From Postechiella sp039985655 (GTDB lineage Bacteria > Bacteroidota > Bacteroidia > Flavobacteriales > Flavobacteriaceae), in NCBI GenBank assembly GCA_039985655.1, contig JBDWSF010000014.1, positions 186,001 through 250,000 of the forward strand: a stretch of DNA of 64,000 bases. The letters run 5' to 3'. Made by a program: the position numbers and the translations under genes. Shown here piece after piece: positions 42,429-52,690 of the stretch. Within the stretch, counting starts at the first letter, position 1. Each line of letters begins with the position of its first letter. The notes under the pieces are model-generated. The model made no database searches. It was not told where the DNA came from and saw nothing but the letters and a program-made list of their open reading frames with translations.

Positions 42429-43883
42429 ATGAGCCAAGATATAAGACAACTCGAACCACAACAACTTTGGAATAAATTTGCCGATTTAAATGCCGTTCCG
42501 CGACCTTCAAAAAAAGAAGAACGTGTTATTACTTTTATGAAAGATTTTGGTAAAAATTTGGGTTTAGAAACCATTGAAGACGAAGTTGGAAATGTTATTA
42601 TAAAAAAGCCTGCGACTTCGGGTATGGAAAACAGAACCACTGTAGTGATGCAATCGCATTTAGACATGGTACATCAAAAAAATAATGATACGGTTTTCGA
42701 TTTTGATACTCAAGGTATCGATATGTATATTGATGGTGATTGGGTGCGTGCAAAAGGCACCACACTTGGAGCCGATAACGGATTGGGCGTTGCAACCATT
42801 ATGGCCATTTTAGAAAGCACAGATATTCCACATCCTGCTATAGAAGCTTTATTTACTATAGATGAAGAAACGGGTATGACGGGTGCTATGGGCTTAAAAG
42901 GCGGGTTACTTTCTGGAGGCATTCTACTTAATTTAGATACTGAAGAGGATGACGAAATTGGTGTAGGTTGTGCCGGTGGCATTGATGTTACCGCAACAAG
43001 AACATACGAAGAAGAAGAAACTCCAGAATTTAAAATAGGTTATAAAATAACCGTAAAAGGTTTACAAGGCGGACATTCGGGCATGCAAATTCACGAGGGT
43101 TTAGGAAATGCTAACAAAATTATGAATCGCGTTATATTTGATGGTTTTGAAAATTTCGGGTTACGAATTTCAGAAATTGATGGTGGTAGTTTACGTAATG
43201 CCATTCCTAGAGAAAGCAATGCCATTGTAGCTTTAGATGTTATACATGAAGAGTCCTTTTTATTAGAAACAAAACTGCAAGCAGATACTATTAAAACAGA
43301 ACTAAAAACGATGGAACCCGATTTAGAAATTGAAATTTCTAAAATCGAAACTCCAGAAAAAATAATGGATTTAGGGATTCAAGAAGGTTTAACACGCGCT
43401 ATTTACGCCTCCTGTAATGGTGTCTTTAGAATGAGTGCCGATATTCCAGACTTGGTAGAAACCTCTAATAACGTAGCGCGAGTTATTGTTAAAGAAGGTA
43501 AGATTAAAATTGGTTGTTTAACACGCTCATCGGTTGAGAGTGCTAAATGGGATTTAGTAAATACATTGCGTTCAACATTCGAGTTAACAGGCTGTGAAGT
43601 TGATGCTTCTGGAGATTATCCTGGCTGGGCACCAAATATGGATTCGCCTATTTTAAAAGTTATGGAAACGTTGTACGAAGAATTAAATGGAGCAAAACCT
43701 CATGTAGCTGCTTGTCATGCGGGTTTAGAATGCGGTATTCTTGGACAAAATTACCCAGACATGGATATGATTAGTTTTGGTCCAAATATTAAAGGTGCGC
43801 ATTCACCTGACGAACGTGCTCAAATATCATCGGTTCAAAAATATTGGAACTTTGTTTTGGAGATTTTGAAGCGAATACCTTAA
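42429..43883 (+). CDS. pepD: Aminoacyl-histidine dipeptidase
   Basis: A 484-residue zinc peptidase of family M20 that splits Xaa-His and other dipeptides. Start ATG 42429 (MSQDIRQLEPQQLWNKFADL) was chosen because family members begin here; a longer in-frame ATG at 42354 would cover the promoter element TACCTTTG (42399-42406). Metal-site blocks: QSHLDMVHQ, LGADNGLGVA, IDEETGMTGAMGL and the final CHAGLECGIL and AHSPDE. It is followed by a terminator. Confidence 0.95.
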   Translation: MSQDIRQLEPQQLWNKFADLNAVPRPSKKEERVITFMKDFGKNLGLETIEDEVGNVIIKKPATSGMENRTTVVMQSHLDMVHQKNNDTVFDFDTQGIDMYIDGDWVRAKGTTLGADNGLGVATIMAILESTDIPHPAIEALFTIDEETGMTGAMGLKGGLLSGGILLNLDTEEDDEIGVGCAGGIDVTATRTYEEEETPEFKIGYKITVKGLQGGHSGMQIHEGLGNANKIMNRVIFDGFENFGLRISEIDGGSLRNAIPRESNAIVALDVIHEESFLLETKLQADTIKTELKTMEPDLEIEISKIETPEKIMDLGIQEGLTRAIYASCNGVFRMSADIPDLVETSNNVARVIVKEGKIKIGCLTRSSVESAKWDLVNTLRSTFELTGCEVDASGDYPGWAPNMDSPILKVMETLYEELNGAKPHVAACHAGLECGILGQNYPDMDMISFGPNIKGAHSPDERAQISSVQKYWNFVLEILKRIP

Positions 43884-43902
43884 GTTAAATACTTTGAACA
43901 AT

Positions 43903-43941
43903 AAAAAGGCTACTTAGATTTAATATCGAAGTCGCTTTTTT
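43903..43941 (+). terminator. Terminator of pepD
   Basis: AAAAAGGCTACTT pairs imperfectly with AAGTCGCTTTTTT, followed by a T-run, 19 bases after the stop. Confidence 0.65.
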
Positions 43942-43987
43942 ATTTTCTACCTATTTTAAGTTTATGTTTCAAATCTAAAACAGCTAA

Positions 43988-44770
43988 TTATTCTGATTTT
44001 AGTATTGGTCTTTTTTCTAAATCTAAAATATAATTAGAAACATTAACTTGAAACCAAAGGTTAAACATTTTGTAGTTACGCTTTTGTGGCCATTCTTTTT
44101 TATTGGTATGCCAATCATTTAATACTCTTGTGAAAAATACATCATATTTTTTTTTAAGAAATTTTTCTAGATCTACTATACCATTATCAATCAAGTATAT
44201 ATTAACATCATTTACCTCCGACTGTTCTATTTTACTGTCAGGATATAAGTTATCGTGCCAATTTATAAAAGGTTGTAATGGTTTTATAACAATAGCGCTT
44301 CGATCAATATAATTTTCTTCTAAATTTTCTTGAGAATGCATAATATCATCCTCTATCACATTTACCATTTTCGATAAATATGCCTCTTCTTCTTGAGTAA
44401 TAACGCTTAGGATAGGCTCTTCACCTGCTTTTGTTTCTTTTAATTCAAAATCTACTATAAAATTGGTGTACACTTTATAGTTTTCTTCCTTATGACTCAT
44501 CATTTTCTTTAACAAGTCCATACTTTCTCTATCTTCTTGCAATACCGAGCCTCTGTTTTTTTCGATATCGTCGTTTGGCATAATTATATTTATGTTAGCC
44601 ATATTCCATGCATTTATTGAAAATTCTAGAATATCTTCCATGTATTCCATATTCATAAATTCATTGGTAAATGGCGTCATAAATTTTTCTAATAATTTAG
44701 AATATTTCACTCCGGTATTTGAAACGACCTTATTTCCAAACAAATCAATTACTTTTTTACTCATTGTCAT
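43988..44770 (-). CDS. Hypothetical cytoplasmic protein
   Basis: A 260-residue, mostly helical acidic protein without signal peptide or membrane helix. No family is recognised. Features seen: FMNMEYMEDILEFSINAWNM near residue 38 (Trp- and Met-rich helix), a central acidic segment (ITQEEEAYLSKMVNVIEDDI) and a C-terminal KRNYKMFNLWFQVNVSNYIL. The ATG at 44770 gives MTM; a second ATG two codons in is equally possible. It lies alone between pepD (convergent) and yidD. Confidence 0.6.
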   Translation of the reverse strand: MTMSKKVIDLFGNKVVSNTGVKYSKLLEKFMTPFTNEFMNMEYMEDILEFSINAWNMANINIIMPNDDIEKNRGSVLQEDRESMDLLKKMMSHKEENYKVYTNFIVDFELKETKAGEEPILSVITQEEEAYLSKMVNVIEDDIMHSQENLEENYIDRSAIVIKPLQPFINWHDNLYPDSKIEQSEVNDVNIYLIDNGIVDLEKFLKKKYDVFFTRVLNDWHTNKKEWPQKRNYKMFNLWFQVNVSNYILDLEKRPILKSE

Positions 44771-44916
44771 ATTTTTTTAATACCGTGTCCTTTATAGAAG
44801 TCAGCACACTTAAAATTAAATAGAAAACACTCTTTTTTTTTAAACGTTGTTTTTTGATGAATTTCACACAAAAAAAAGAATTTTATTGAACAAAAACGAA
44901 ATTAAAATATTATAAT

Positions 44917-45138
44917 TCAAGGCACAGGATCATATCCAGAACCTCCCCAAGGATGGCAACTAAATATGCGTTTAATAGCTAGCCATCCGCCTTTTATTAA
45001 ACCATGTTTTTGTAACGCTTCTTTGCTATAATGCGAACATGTTGGATTGTATCTACAACTCGCAGGTGTTAATGGCGATATAAAGGTTTGGTACACTTTT
45101 ATCAAAAATAAAAACGGTGCAATGAGTAGTTTTTTCAT
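44917..45138 (-). CDS. yidD: Membrane protein insertion efficiency factor YidD
   Basis: A 73-residue protein with the full family pattern: FLIKVYQTFISPLTPASCRY, NPTCSHYSKEALQKHG and SCHPWGGSGYDPVP, including the paired cysteines. YidD assists YidC and SecYEG in membrane insertion. The ATG at 45138 (MKKLLIAP) gives the typical length; an ATG 7 codons further upstream (45159) is possible. Confidence 0.93.
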   Translation of the reverse strand: MKKLLIAPFLFLIKVYQTFISPLTPASCRYNPTCSHYSKEALQKHGLIKGGWLAIKRIFSCHPWGGSGYDPVP

Positions 45139-45240
45139 AGCAAATTTTTCGACATTCATAAATTTATTTCAGAATGACATTATTTAAAAAAACGTTATGA
45201 GAATCCTGAAACAAGTTCAGATTAACTCAGTTTGTAAATC

Positions 45241-46722
<1,482 letters not shown>

Positions 46723-46930
46723 TGGTGTTAAGTCGAATTTTGTTAAATTGTTAGGGCTTTATGAAATGGTTTCGTAATTCGTTATAGATTCAACCTCAAA
46801 TCTAATAATTTTATATAATTACAGCAAGCTTAATAGATTCTTTCCAAACCTCTAATTTTCCAAACGAATATATATGCATAAACATTGGTTTTTCAGCTAA
46901 ACGATTATCAACTAAACAAATAACATGAAT

Positions 46931-47608
46931 TTAGAATTTCGTATCTAGTTTAATGTAATCTAAAAATTCTCTGCGTGTTGCTCCTTCTTTAAATTTCCCT
47001 CCAAATTCTGAAGTTACTGTACTGCTTTCAATATCGCGAATACCTCTAGAGTTTACACATAAGTGCTTAGCATCAATGACACAAGCAACATCTTGGGTGT
47101 TTAAAACATCTTGTAATTCCTTTACAATTTGAATGGTTAAACGTTCTTGAACTTGTGGTCGTTTTGCGAAATAATCTACAACACGATTCATTTTAGATAA
47201 ACCGACTACTGTACCATTAGAAATATAAGCAATATGCGCTCTACCAACAATAGGTAATAAGTGATGTTCGCAAGTAGAATATACTGTTATATTTTTTTCG
47301 ACAAGCATTTCTCCATACTTGTACTTATTATCGAACGTCGATGCTTTTGGTTTTTTATCAGGATTTAATCCTCCAAAAATTTCATTTACAAACATTTTGG
47401 CCACACGATTTGGTGTCCCGTTTAAACTATCATCAGATAAGTCAAGTCCTAATGTTTCCAAAATATGGCGAACATCATCTTTAATACTATCTATTTTTTC
47501 CTCGTTGGAAAGTTTAAAAGCATCGCTTCTCATAGGTGTACTTTCAGACGTGCTAATATGGTCGTCTCCTAGAGATTCAAAATCTTCAATATTATTTTCC
47601 GTTTTCAT
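46931..47608 (-). CDS. folE: GTP cyclohydrolase I
   Basis: A 225-residue enzyme forming dihydroneopterin triphosphate for folate or pterin synthesis. Zinc and active-site blocks: STCEHHLLPIVGRAHIAYI, GLSKMNRVVDYFAKRPQVQE and DAKHLCVNSRGIRD. The first 30 residues form a polar extension. A -7 element TATCTTTG (47641-47634, minus strand) lies about 25 bases ahead of the start. Confidence 0.96.
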   Translation of the reverse strand: MKTENNIEDFESLGDDHISTSESTPMRSDAFKLSNEEKIDSIKDDVRHILETLGLDLSDDSLNGTPNRVAKMFVNEIFGGLNPDKKPKASTFDNKYKYGEMLVEKNITVYSTCEHHLLPIVGRAHIAYISNGTVVGLSKMNRVVDYFAKRPQVQERLTIQIVKELQDVLNTQDVACVIDAKHLCVNSRGIRDIESSTVTSEFGGKFKEGATRREFLDYIKLDTKF

Positions 47609-47746
47609 CTACAAAAATCATGTTTTAAGAGTGCAAAGATAAGTAATTCACTTTTCTTAATGTTTTGAATTAACAAACAATTAATTTCAAAATCTTTGTC
47701 TATAATTTTTCATTATAAATTACAATTCATATGCATTAAAATGAAA

Positions 47747-47774
47747 AAAGCTTGAACTATGAAGTTCAAGCTTT
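47747..47774 (-). terminator. Terminator of the FadL-like gene
   Basis: AAAGCTTGAACT / AGTTCAAGCTTT with a four-base loop; on the minus strand it is followed by a T-run, 25 bases after the stop. Confidence 0.85.
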
Positions 47775-47798
47775 ATATATTATTGTAATGCTCTGTTT

Positions 47799-49325
47799 TT
47801 AAATATTGAAACTTAAAGATAGTGTTATATTAGAGTTTGTTTTATCTATAGAAACTGGACTAGTTAAACCTTGATTAAATAATGGAGTTTCGAAAGACCT
47901 GTTAGACTGATCGTAGGTAATGTCTAGTTTTGTATTTCCGAAATTATACCCAACACCTAAAGAGTAACCATCCAAATCACCTACAGTTAAACCATTTACA
48001 TATGGGCTTTCTTCAAAACGGTAACCTCCTCTAAAACTAAATTGTTCGTGCTTATACTCACCTCCTAACCTATAAGTTGAAGCTGCTGTTAACTCGTTAC
48101 TAATTTGATTATTTTCATTAGTGTAATCTCCTGTTGGTTTAAATTGAGCAGAACTATAGTCTTTATGAGAATAATCGAAGCTAATTAAACCTTGCTTACC
48201 AAAAACGTAAGCTAAACTACCTGTAACTTTAGCTGGTGTTTGTATTTTATAATCTGGGTAAACGTTAACGACTTGCGGATCAATTATATCTAAACCCTGT
48301 GCTACTAATTCACTGGTATCTAAAAATTGCGTCGTTTCTTCTTGAATGGTATACCATGTTGGAGAATCATATGTTAGTCCTAATCTAAATTCGTTGCTTA
48401 ATTTAATAATACCTCCTAATTGAAATGAAAATCCATTTCCTGTAGTTGTTAACGTGTTTCTAAAGTCTATTTCATTTATTAAACCGCCATTAGAATTTGT
48501 CTCAAATAGCCTTGTAGAACGTTGGTAATCTATAAAGTGAGAGTTTAAATTTAATCCTAAATATAAATTATCACCATATTGCCCCGCCATATTAAAGGCT
48601 ACTTTACCGTTATACCCCGTAGCTAGATAAGAATAATCGTGTGCAAAATTGCCGTTTTCAAGATTAATTAAATACTCTGTATTGTTATCATCATTGATAT
48701 CAACAGGTTCAAGAATAAAAGATTCAAAACCTAAAAAAGCTTGCTGATTTCCAAAACCGTAAACGGCTCCAATATCTCCGTAAGCATCAGCTATAGATTC
48801 GCCATTTAGAGCAGAAATATCGCCTAAAGGCAATCCGTTTGCATAATCGAAAAAATAACTAGCAATGGTGTTATCAAAATTATTATTCCCATTGGTGTTT
48901 GCTCCAACAGCAAACCAATCATCATCGTAACTACTTGTTCTGTCGTAAGCCACGCCAATAGTAAATTTTCTCCAAGGCGAACTTGCATTGTTATTTTTAA
49001 AAACAAATGATGCGCCACCTTGACTTAAATCGAAATTAGAATCGTTTGTAGCTCCTCTTCCACTAAAATACTGTGTATCATTTGTAATATCCATGATACT
49101 ACCAGAAATAGATGCATGACTTTGGCTAAATACAGCCGATCCCGCAGGGTTAATACTTACTGCACTCATATCGCCTCCTAATGCGCCAAAAGCGCCACTT
49201 AAAGCTCTAAAACGTGCTGTTCCTTGAATTTCACTTTGAGAATATCGTAATACATCAGTTATATCTTGTGCGTTTAATATAGGCATAGATAATGCTACTA
49301 CGAATAGTATGATTAACTTTTTCAT
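47799..49325 (-). CDS. OmpP1/FadL-like outer membrane transport protein
   Basis: A 508-residue barrel protein with signal peptide (residues 1-19, ending PILNAQ). The start of the mature part (QGTARFRALSGAFGALGGDM, SAVSINPAGSAVF) is the hatch-like N-terminus of the FadL/OMPP1/TodX family; many aromatic-ended strands follow and it closes NSNITLSLSFNI. The family carries hydrophobic compounds such as long-chain fatty acids, which would fit the fad genes at 4-14 kb, but distance prevents a firm link. The low-complexity lipoprotein gene lies 27 bases upstream on the same strand. Confidence 0.85.
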   Translation of the reverse strand: MKKLIILFVVALSMPILNAQDITDVLRYSQSEIQGTARFRALSGAFGALGGDMSAVSINPAGSAVFSQSHASISGSIMDITNDTQYFSGRGATNDSNFDLSQGGASFVFKNNNASSPWRKFTIGVAYDRTSSYDDDWFAVGANTNGNNNFDNTIASYFFDYANGLPLGDISALNGESIADAYGDIGAVYGFGNQQAFLGFESFILEPVDINDDNNTEYLINLENGNFAHDYSYLATGYNGKVAFNMAGQYGDNLYLGLNLNSHFIDYQRSTRLFETNSNGGLINEIDFRNTLTTTGNGFSFQLGGIIKLSNEFRLGLTYDSPTWYTIQEETTQFLDTSELVAQGLDIIDPQVVNVYPDYKIQTPAKVTGSLAYVFGKQGLISFDYSHKDYSSAQFKPTGDYTNENNQISNELTAASTYRLGGEYKHEQFSFRGGYRFEESPYVNGLTVGDLDGYSLGVGYNFGNTKLDITYDQSNRSFETPLFNQGLTSPVSIDKTNSNITLSLSFNI

Positions 49326-49352
49326 ATAGTAATTTTTTATTTTTTTTATGAT

Positions 49353-50474
49353 TTAGCGTCTTCCACTTGATGAGCTAGAACTTCTTGAACTACCACCACT
49401 GCTACTTCTACTAGATGATGACGATGAAGATGATCTAGAAGATGTTGTTGATGATCCAGAACTTCTACTACTAGAAGAGCTTCTGCTTGATGTTGAATAA
49501 GAAGGCGAACTACTACTCGATCTACTTGTAGAATAACCTGATGATGATGAACTAGAACTTCTTCTTACAGGTGTAGAACTTCTTGATGTAGTTGTTGGAT
49601 ATGACGATCTTGTGCTACTACTACGTCTTGTAGAATTTGAATTTATAACACCTGAAGATGTACTTCTCCTCGTTGTTGTACTTGTAGGACTGCTAACCGA
49701 AGAAAAGGTACTTCTTCTAGAAGACGTACTATATCTTGAAGTCGGTGTAGTAGTACTACTTCTTAATGAGCTAGTGTTAGTTCTTCCTGTTATAGACGAG
49801 CTACTTCTTCCGCTAGAGTTATAAGCTACCGCTCTATTACTGCTGTAATATTGGTTACCGTAGTAACGGTTATTTCTATTATATCTGTTGTATCTGTTAT
49901 AACCATATCTATATGGGTTATTAAAAAAGCCATTCCCATAAAAACCATACCCATAAAATCCTCCATAACACCAATTATTCCATCCTCCGTTATTCCAACC
50001 ATTATTCCATCCCCAATTATTCCATCCCCATCTATTCCATCCATATCCGTAATTCCAATCGTTCCAACCCCAATTATTCCAACCGTTATTATGTACATTA
50101 ATAATTACATTATCGTTAGTTTGCCCCCAACCTGAATAACCATTATAATCATCGGTAGCTCCTTCTTCATCCGCATAATAATTCCCTTGATAAGAATCGA
50201 TATCTGTGAAAATAACATCTTCCGAATTTATATCTTGACTTTGCAAAGCTTTATTTTTGAAATAATTCTGATAATAATCCGTATTAGAATTATCAGAAGT
50301 CTTTGATGTTTCGGCTACTGTTTCTTTATATGGATTCTGTGTATTAGAATCGCCATAAATCCCATCATTATCAACACCGACATATTGGTATGACCCACAT
50401 GATGATAAACCTAATAATAATCCTAATAAGGCTATAAAAGGTATTTTGCTTTTTAAGTAGTTATTATATTGCAT
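49353..50474 (-). CDS. Low-complexity lipoprotein (Trp/Asn/Gly- and Ser/Arg-rich)
   Basis: A 373-residue protein with a lipobox (LLGLLLGLSSCGSYQYVGV, lipid on C26). Order: acidic N-terminal part, a Trp/Asn/Gly-rich block (NNWGWNDWNYGYGWNRWGW), a Tyr/Asn/Arg block (YGYNRYNRYNRNNRYYGNQ) and about 170 residues of Ser/Arg/Thr repeats to the end. Such proteins stand next to the FadL-like gene in related genomes, as I recall; the 27-base gap suggests one transcript. Function unknown; a surface or envelope scaffold is possible. Confidence 0.75.
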   Translation of the reverse strand: MQYNNYLKSKIPFIALLGLLLGLSSCGSYQYVGVDNDGIYGDSNTQNPYKETVAETSKTSDNSNTDYYQNYFKNKALQSQDINSEDVIFTDIDSYQGNYYADEEGATDDYNGYSGWGQTNDNVIINVHNNGWNNWGWNDWNYGYGWNRWGWNNWGWNNGWNNGGWNNWCYGGFYGYGFYGNGFFNNPYRYGYNRYNRYNRNNRYYGNQYYSSNRAVAYNSSGRSSSSITGRTNTSSLRSSTTTPTSRYSTSSRRSTFSSVSSPTSTTTRRSTSSGVINSNSTRRSSSTRSSYPTTTSRSSTPVRRSSSSSSSGYSTSRSSSSSPSYSTSSRSSSSSRSSGSSTTSSRSSSSSSSSRSSSGGSSRSSSSSSGRR

Positions 50475-50574
50475 ATCTCTAGATTTTTATTGTTGGACAA
50501 AACAAAAATAGTTAGTTTTGCTGAACTATTTTTATATTTAACATAATCACAATTTTTGTGCCAAAATACTGAAC

Positions 50575-52053
50575 ATGAGCAAAAAACTTACGAGTAGAAC
50601 TGAGGATTACTCAAAATGGTACAACGAACTCGTCGTAAAGGCTGATTTAGCTGAGAACTCGGCAGTTAGGGGTTGTATGGTAATTAAACCATATGGCTAT
50701 GCTATTTGGGAAAAAATGCAGGCAGAATTAGATAAAAAATTTAAAGAAACCGGTCATCAAAACGCATATTTTCCATTATTTGTACCTAAAAGTTTATTTG
50801 AAGCCGAAGAAAAGAATGCTGAAGGCTTTGCAAAAGAGTGTGCCATTGTAACACATTATAGGTTACAAAATGATCCAGATAGACCTGGGAAATTACGAGT
50901 AGACCCTGAAGCTAAACTGGAAGAAGAACTTGTGGTTAGACCAACATCTGAAGCCATTATTTGGAACACCTTTAAAGGATGGGTTCAATCTTATAGAGAT
51001 TTACCTTTATTAATTAACCAATGGGCTAATGTAGTACGTTGGGAAATGCGTACACGTTTATTTTTACGTACAGCAGAATTTTTATGGCAAGAAGGACATA
51101 CAGCTCATGCGACTAAAGCAGAAGCATTGGTTGAAGCTAAATTAATGAATGGTGTTTACGCTAACTTTGCAGAAAACTTTATGGCTATTCCTGTTATACA
51201 AGGTGTTAAAACAGAAAGCGAACGTTTTGCTGGCGCAGACGAAACCTATTGTATTGAAGCATTAATGCAAGATGGAAAAGCATTACAGGCAGGTACGTCT
51301 CATTTTTTAGGACAGAATTTCGCAAAAGCATTTGATGTCAAATTTGCAAATAAAGAAGGTAAACAAGATTATGTTTGGGCAACCTCTTGGGGTGTATCTA
51401 CACGATTAATGGGAGCTTTGATAATGACACATAGTGATGATCATGGTTTGGTATTGCCTCCAAGTTTGGCTCCAAATCAAGTGGTAATTGTTCCTATATA
51501 TAAAAGTGAAGAAGATTTAAATACTATAACAGAAGTAGCAAATAGTATTATAACCGATTTACGTCAAAAAAACAGAACGGTTAAGTTTGATAACAGAACA
51601 ACACATCGCCCGGGTGCTAAATTTGCACAGCACGAATTACAAGGCGTACCGTTGCGTATTGCTATTGGACCAAAAGATTTAGCTAATGGCACTGTAGAAA
51701 TTGCTAGACGAGATACATTAACTAAAGAAACGGTTTCGTTAAACGAATTAGTAGATAAGGTCGAAGTCCTTTTAGAAGACATTCAAGCGTCATTATATAA
51801 TAAAGCATTAGATTATAGAAATTCTCATATTACAGAGGTAGAAACTTTTGATGAATTTAAAGATATTTTAGAAAATAAAGGTGGATTTATCTCTGCGCAT
51901 TGGGATGGCACAAATGAGACTGAAGATAAAATAAAAACCCTTACAAAAGCCACTATTCGTTGTATACCATTGAAAAACAAGCAAGAAGAAGGCACTTGTG
52001 TTTTTACAGGAAATCCTTCGACACAACGTGTTTTGTTTGCAAAGGCATATTAA
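50575..52053 (+). CDS. proS: Proline--tRNA ligase, short archaeal/eukaryal type
   Basis: A 492-residue class II synthetase without the inserted editing domain of the long bacterial ProS. Class II blocks: VRGCMVIKPYGYAIWEKMQA, VRPTSEAIIWNTFKGW, VRWEMRTRLFLRTAEFLWQE and TSWGVSTRLMGALIMTHSDD. The zinc-binding-like C-terminal domain ends in NPSTQRVLFAKAY, the usual terminal Tyr of this subtype. It reads away from the lipoprotein gene. Confidence 0.96.
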   Translation: MSKKLTSRTEDYSKWYNELVVKADLAENSAVRGCMVIKPYGYAIWEKMQAELDKKFKETGHQNAYFPLFVPKSLFEAEEKNAEGFAKECAIVTHYRLQNDPDRPGKLRVDPEAKLEEELVVRPTSEAIIWNTFKGWVQSYRDLPLLINQWANVVRWEMRTRLFLRTAEFLWQEGHTAHATKAEALVEAKLMNGVYANFAENFMAIPVIQGVKTESERFAGADETYCIEALMQDGKALQAGTSHFLGQNFAKAFDVKFANKEGKQDYVWATSWGVSTRLMGALIMTHSDDHGLVLPPSLAPNQVVIVPIYKSEEDLNTITEVANSIITDLRQKNRTVKFDNRTTHRPGAKFAQHELQGVPLRIAIGPKDLANGTVEIARRDTLTKETVSLNELVDKVEVLLEDIQASLYNKALDYRNSHITEVETFDEFKDILENKGGFISAHWDGTNETEDKIKTLTKATIRCIPLKNKQEEGTCVFTGNPSTQRVLFAKAY

Positions 52054-52085
52054 TTAAAATTTTTTGAAAAAAAATTAATTAAGTG

Positions 52086-52115
52086 TTGCAACATTTGAAA
52101 TAAGTTGTATATTTG
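52086..52115 (+). promoter_or_regulatory. Promoter upstream of tRNA-Glu and rpsT
   Basis: TTG (52086-52088), 19 bases, TATATTTG (52108-52115): consensus spacing. A second TATATTTG at 52178-52185, 17 bases before the tRNA, has a TTG 21 bases upstream and may be an additional start. Confidence 0.75.
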
Positions 52116-52201
52116 CACCCGCAATGGAGATATTGCTAGTTATTTGAAAGGAATTGTAAGTCTAATATTTAATCATTTATATTTGCAAACTTAAAACAAA
52201 T

Positions 52202-52273
52202 GGCCCGTTCGTCTATCGGCTAGGACGCATGGTTTTCATCCATGTAAGAGGGGTTCGATTCCCCTACGGGCTA
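52202..52273 (+). tRNA. tRNA-Glu (UUC)
   Basis: A 72-base cloverleaf: acceptor GGCCCGT / ACGGGCT (G-U at the first pair), anticodon stem CATGG / CCATG with loop TTTTCAT giving anticodon TTC, T arm GGGG-TTCGATT-CCCC. Discriminator A; CCA is not encoded. rpsT begins 36 bases later. Confidence 0.97.
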
Positions 52274-52308
52274 CAATTTTTTAATAAAAAGAAAGAACAC
52301 AAAAACAA

Positions 52309-52560
52309 ATGGCAAATCATAAGTCAGCGTTAAAAAGAATTAGAAGTAACGAATCTAAAAGAGTAATAAACAAATATCAGCATAAAACAACTCGTAATGC
52401 GATTAAGAAATTACGTGAGTTAACTGATAAGAAAGAAGCAGAAGCTTTCTTTCCATTTGTTTCTTCTATGCTAGATAAATTAGCTAAGAAAAATGTTATA
52501 CACGCTAATAAAGCTGCAAACCTTAAATCTGGTTTAGCTAAATTCGTTGCTGCACTTTAA
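52309..52560 (+). CDS. rpsT: 30S ribosomal protein S20
   Basis: An 83-residue basic helical protein: MANHKSALKRIRSNESKRVI, then TRNAIKKLRELTDKKEAEAF and the KKNVIHANKAANLKSGLAKF end. It binds 16S rRNA early in assembly. It shares the transcript with tRNA-Glu, and a terminator lies 25 bases after the stop. Confidence 0.97.
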   Translation: MANHKSALKRIRSNESKRVINKYQHKTTRNAIKKLRELTDKKEAEAFFPFVSSMLDKLAKKNVIHANKAANLKSGLAKFVAAL

Positions 52561-52584
52561 TTCAATTTAAAGTTTAAAATATTT

Positions 52585-52615
52585 AAAAGCTTCTCAGAAA
52601 TGAGAGGCTTTTTTT
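52585..52615 (+). terminator. Terminator of rpsT
   Basis: AAAAGCTTCTCA / TGAGAGGCTTTT with GAAA loop (one T-G pair) and T-run. Confidence 0.9.
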
Positions 52616-52690
52616 GTGCATTACATTTTATAATTCAATCTTTGTAAAAAACAATTCCTTTTCTGATTAATAAGCGCATCCAAAATCTAC

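Noticed and set aside
49900..50110. Repeated CCATTATTCCAACC-like units considered as a CRISPR array
   Set aside because: Irregular units that are codons for the Trp/Asn/Gly block; no constant repeat and spacer lengths. No CRISPR array is seen anywhere in the window.
49612..50135. Open frames opposite and beside the low-complexity lipoprotein gene
   Set aside because: They are mirrors of the Ser/Arg and Trp/Asn codon repeats; valine/isoleucine-only composition and no start context.
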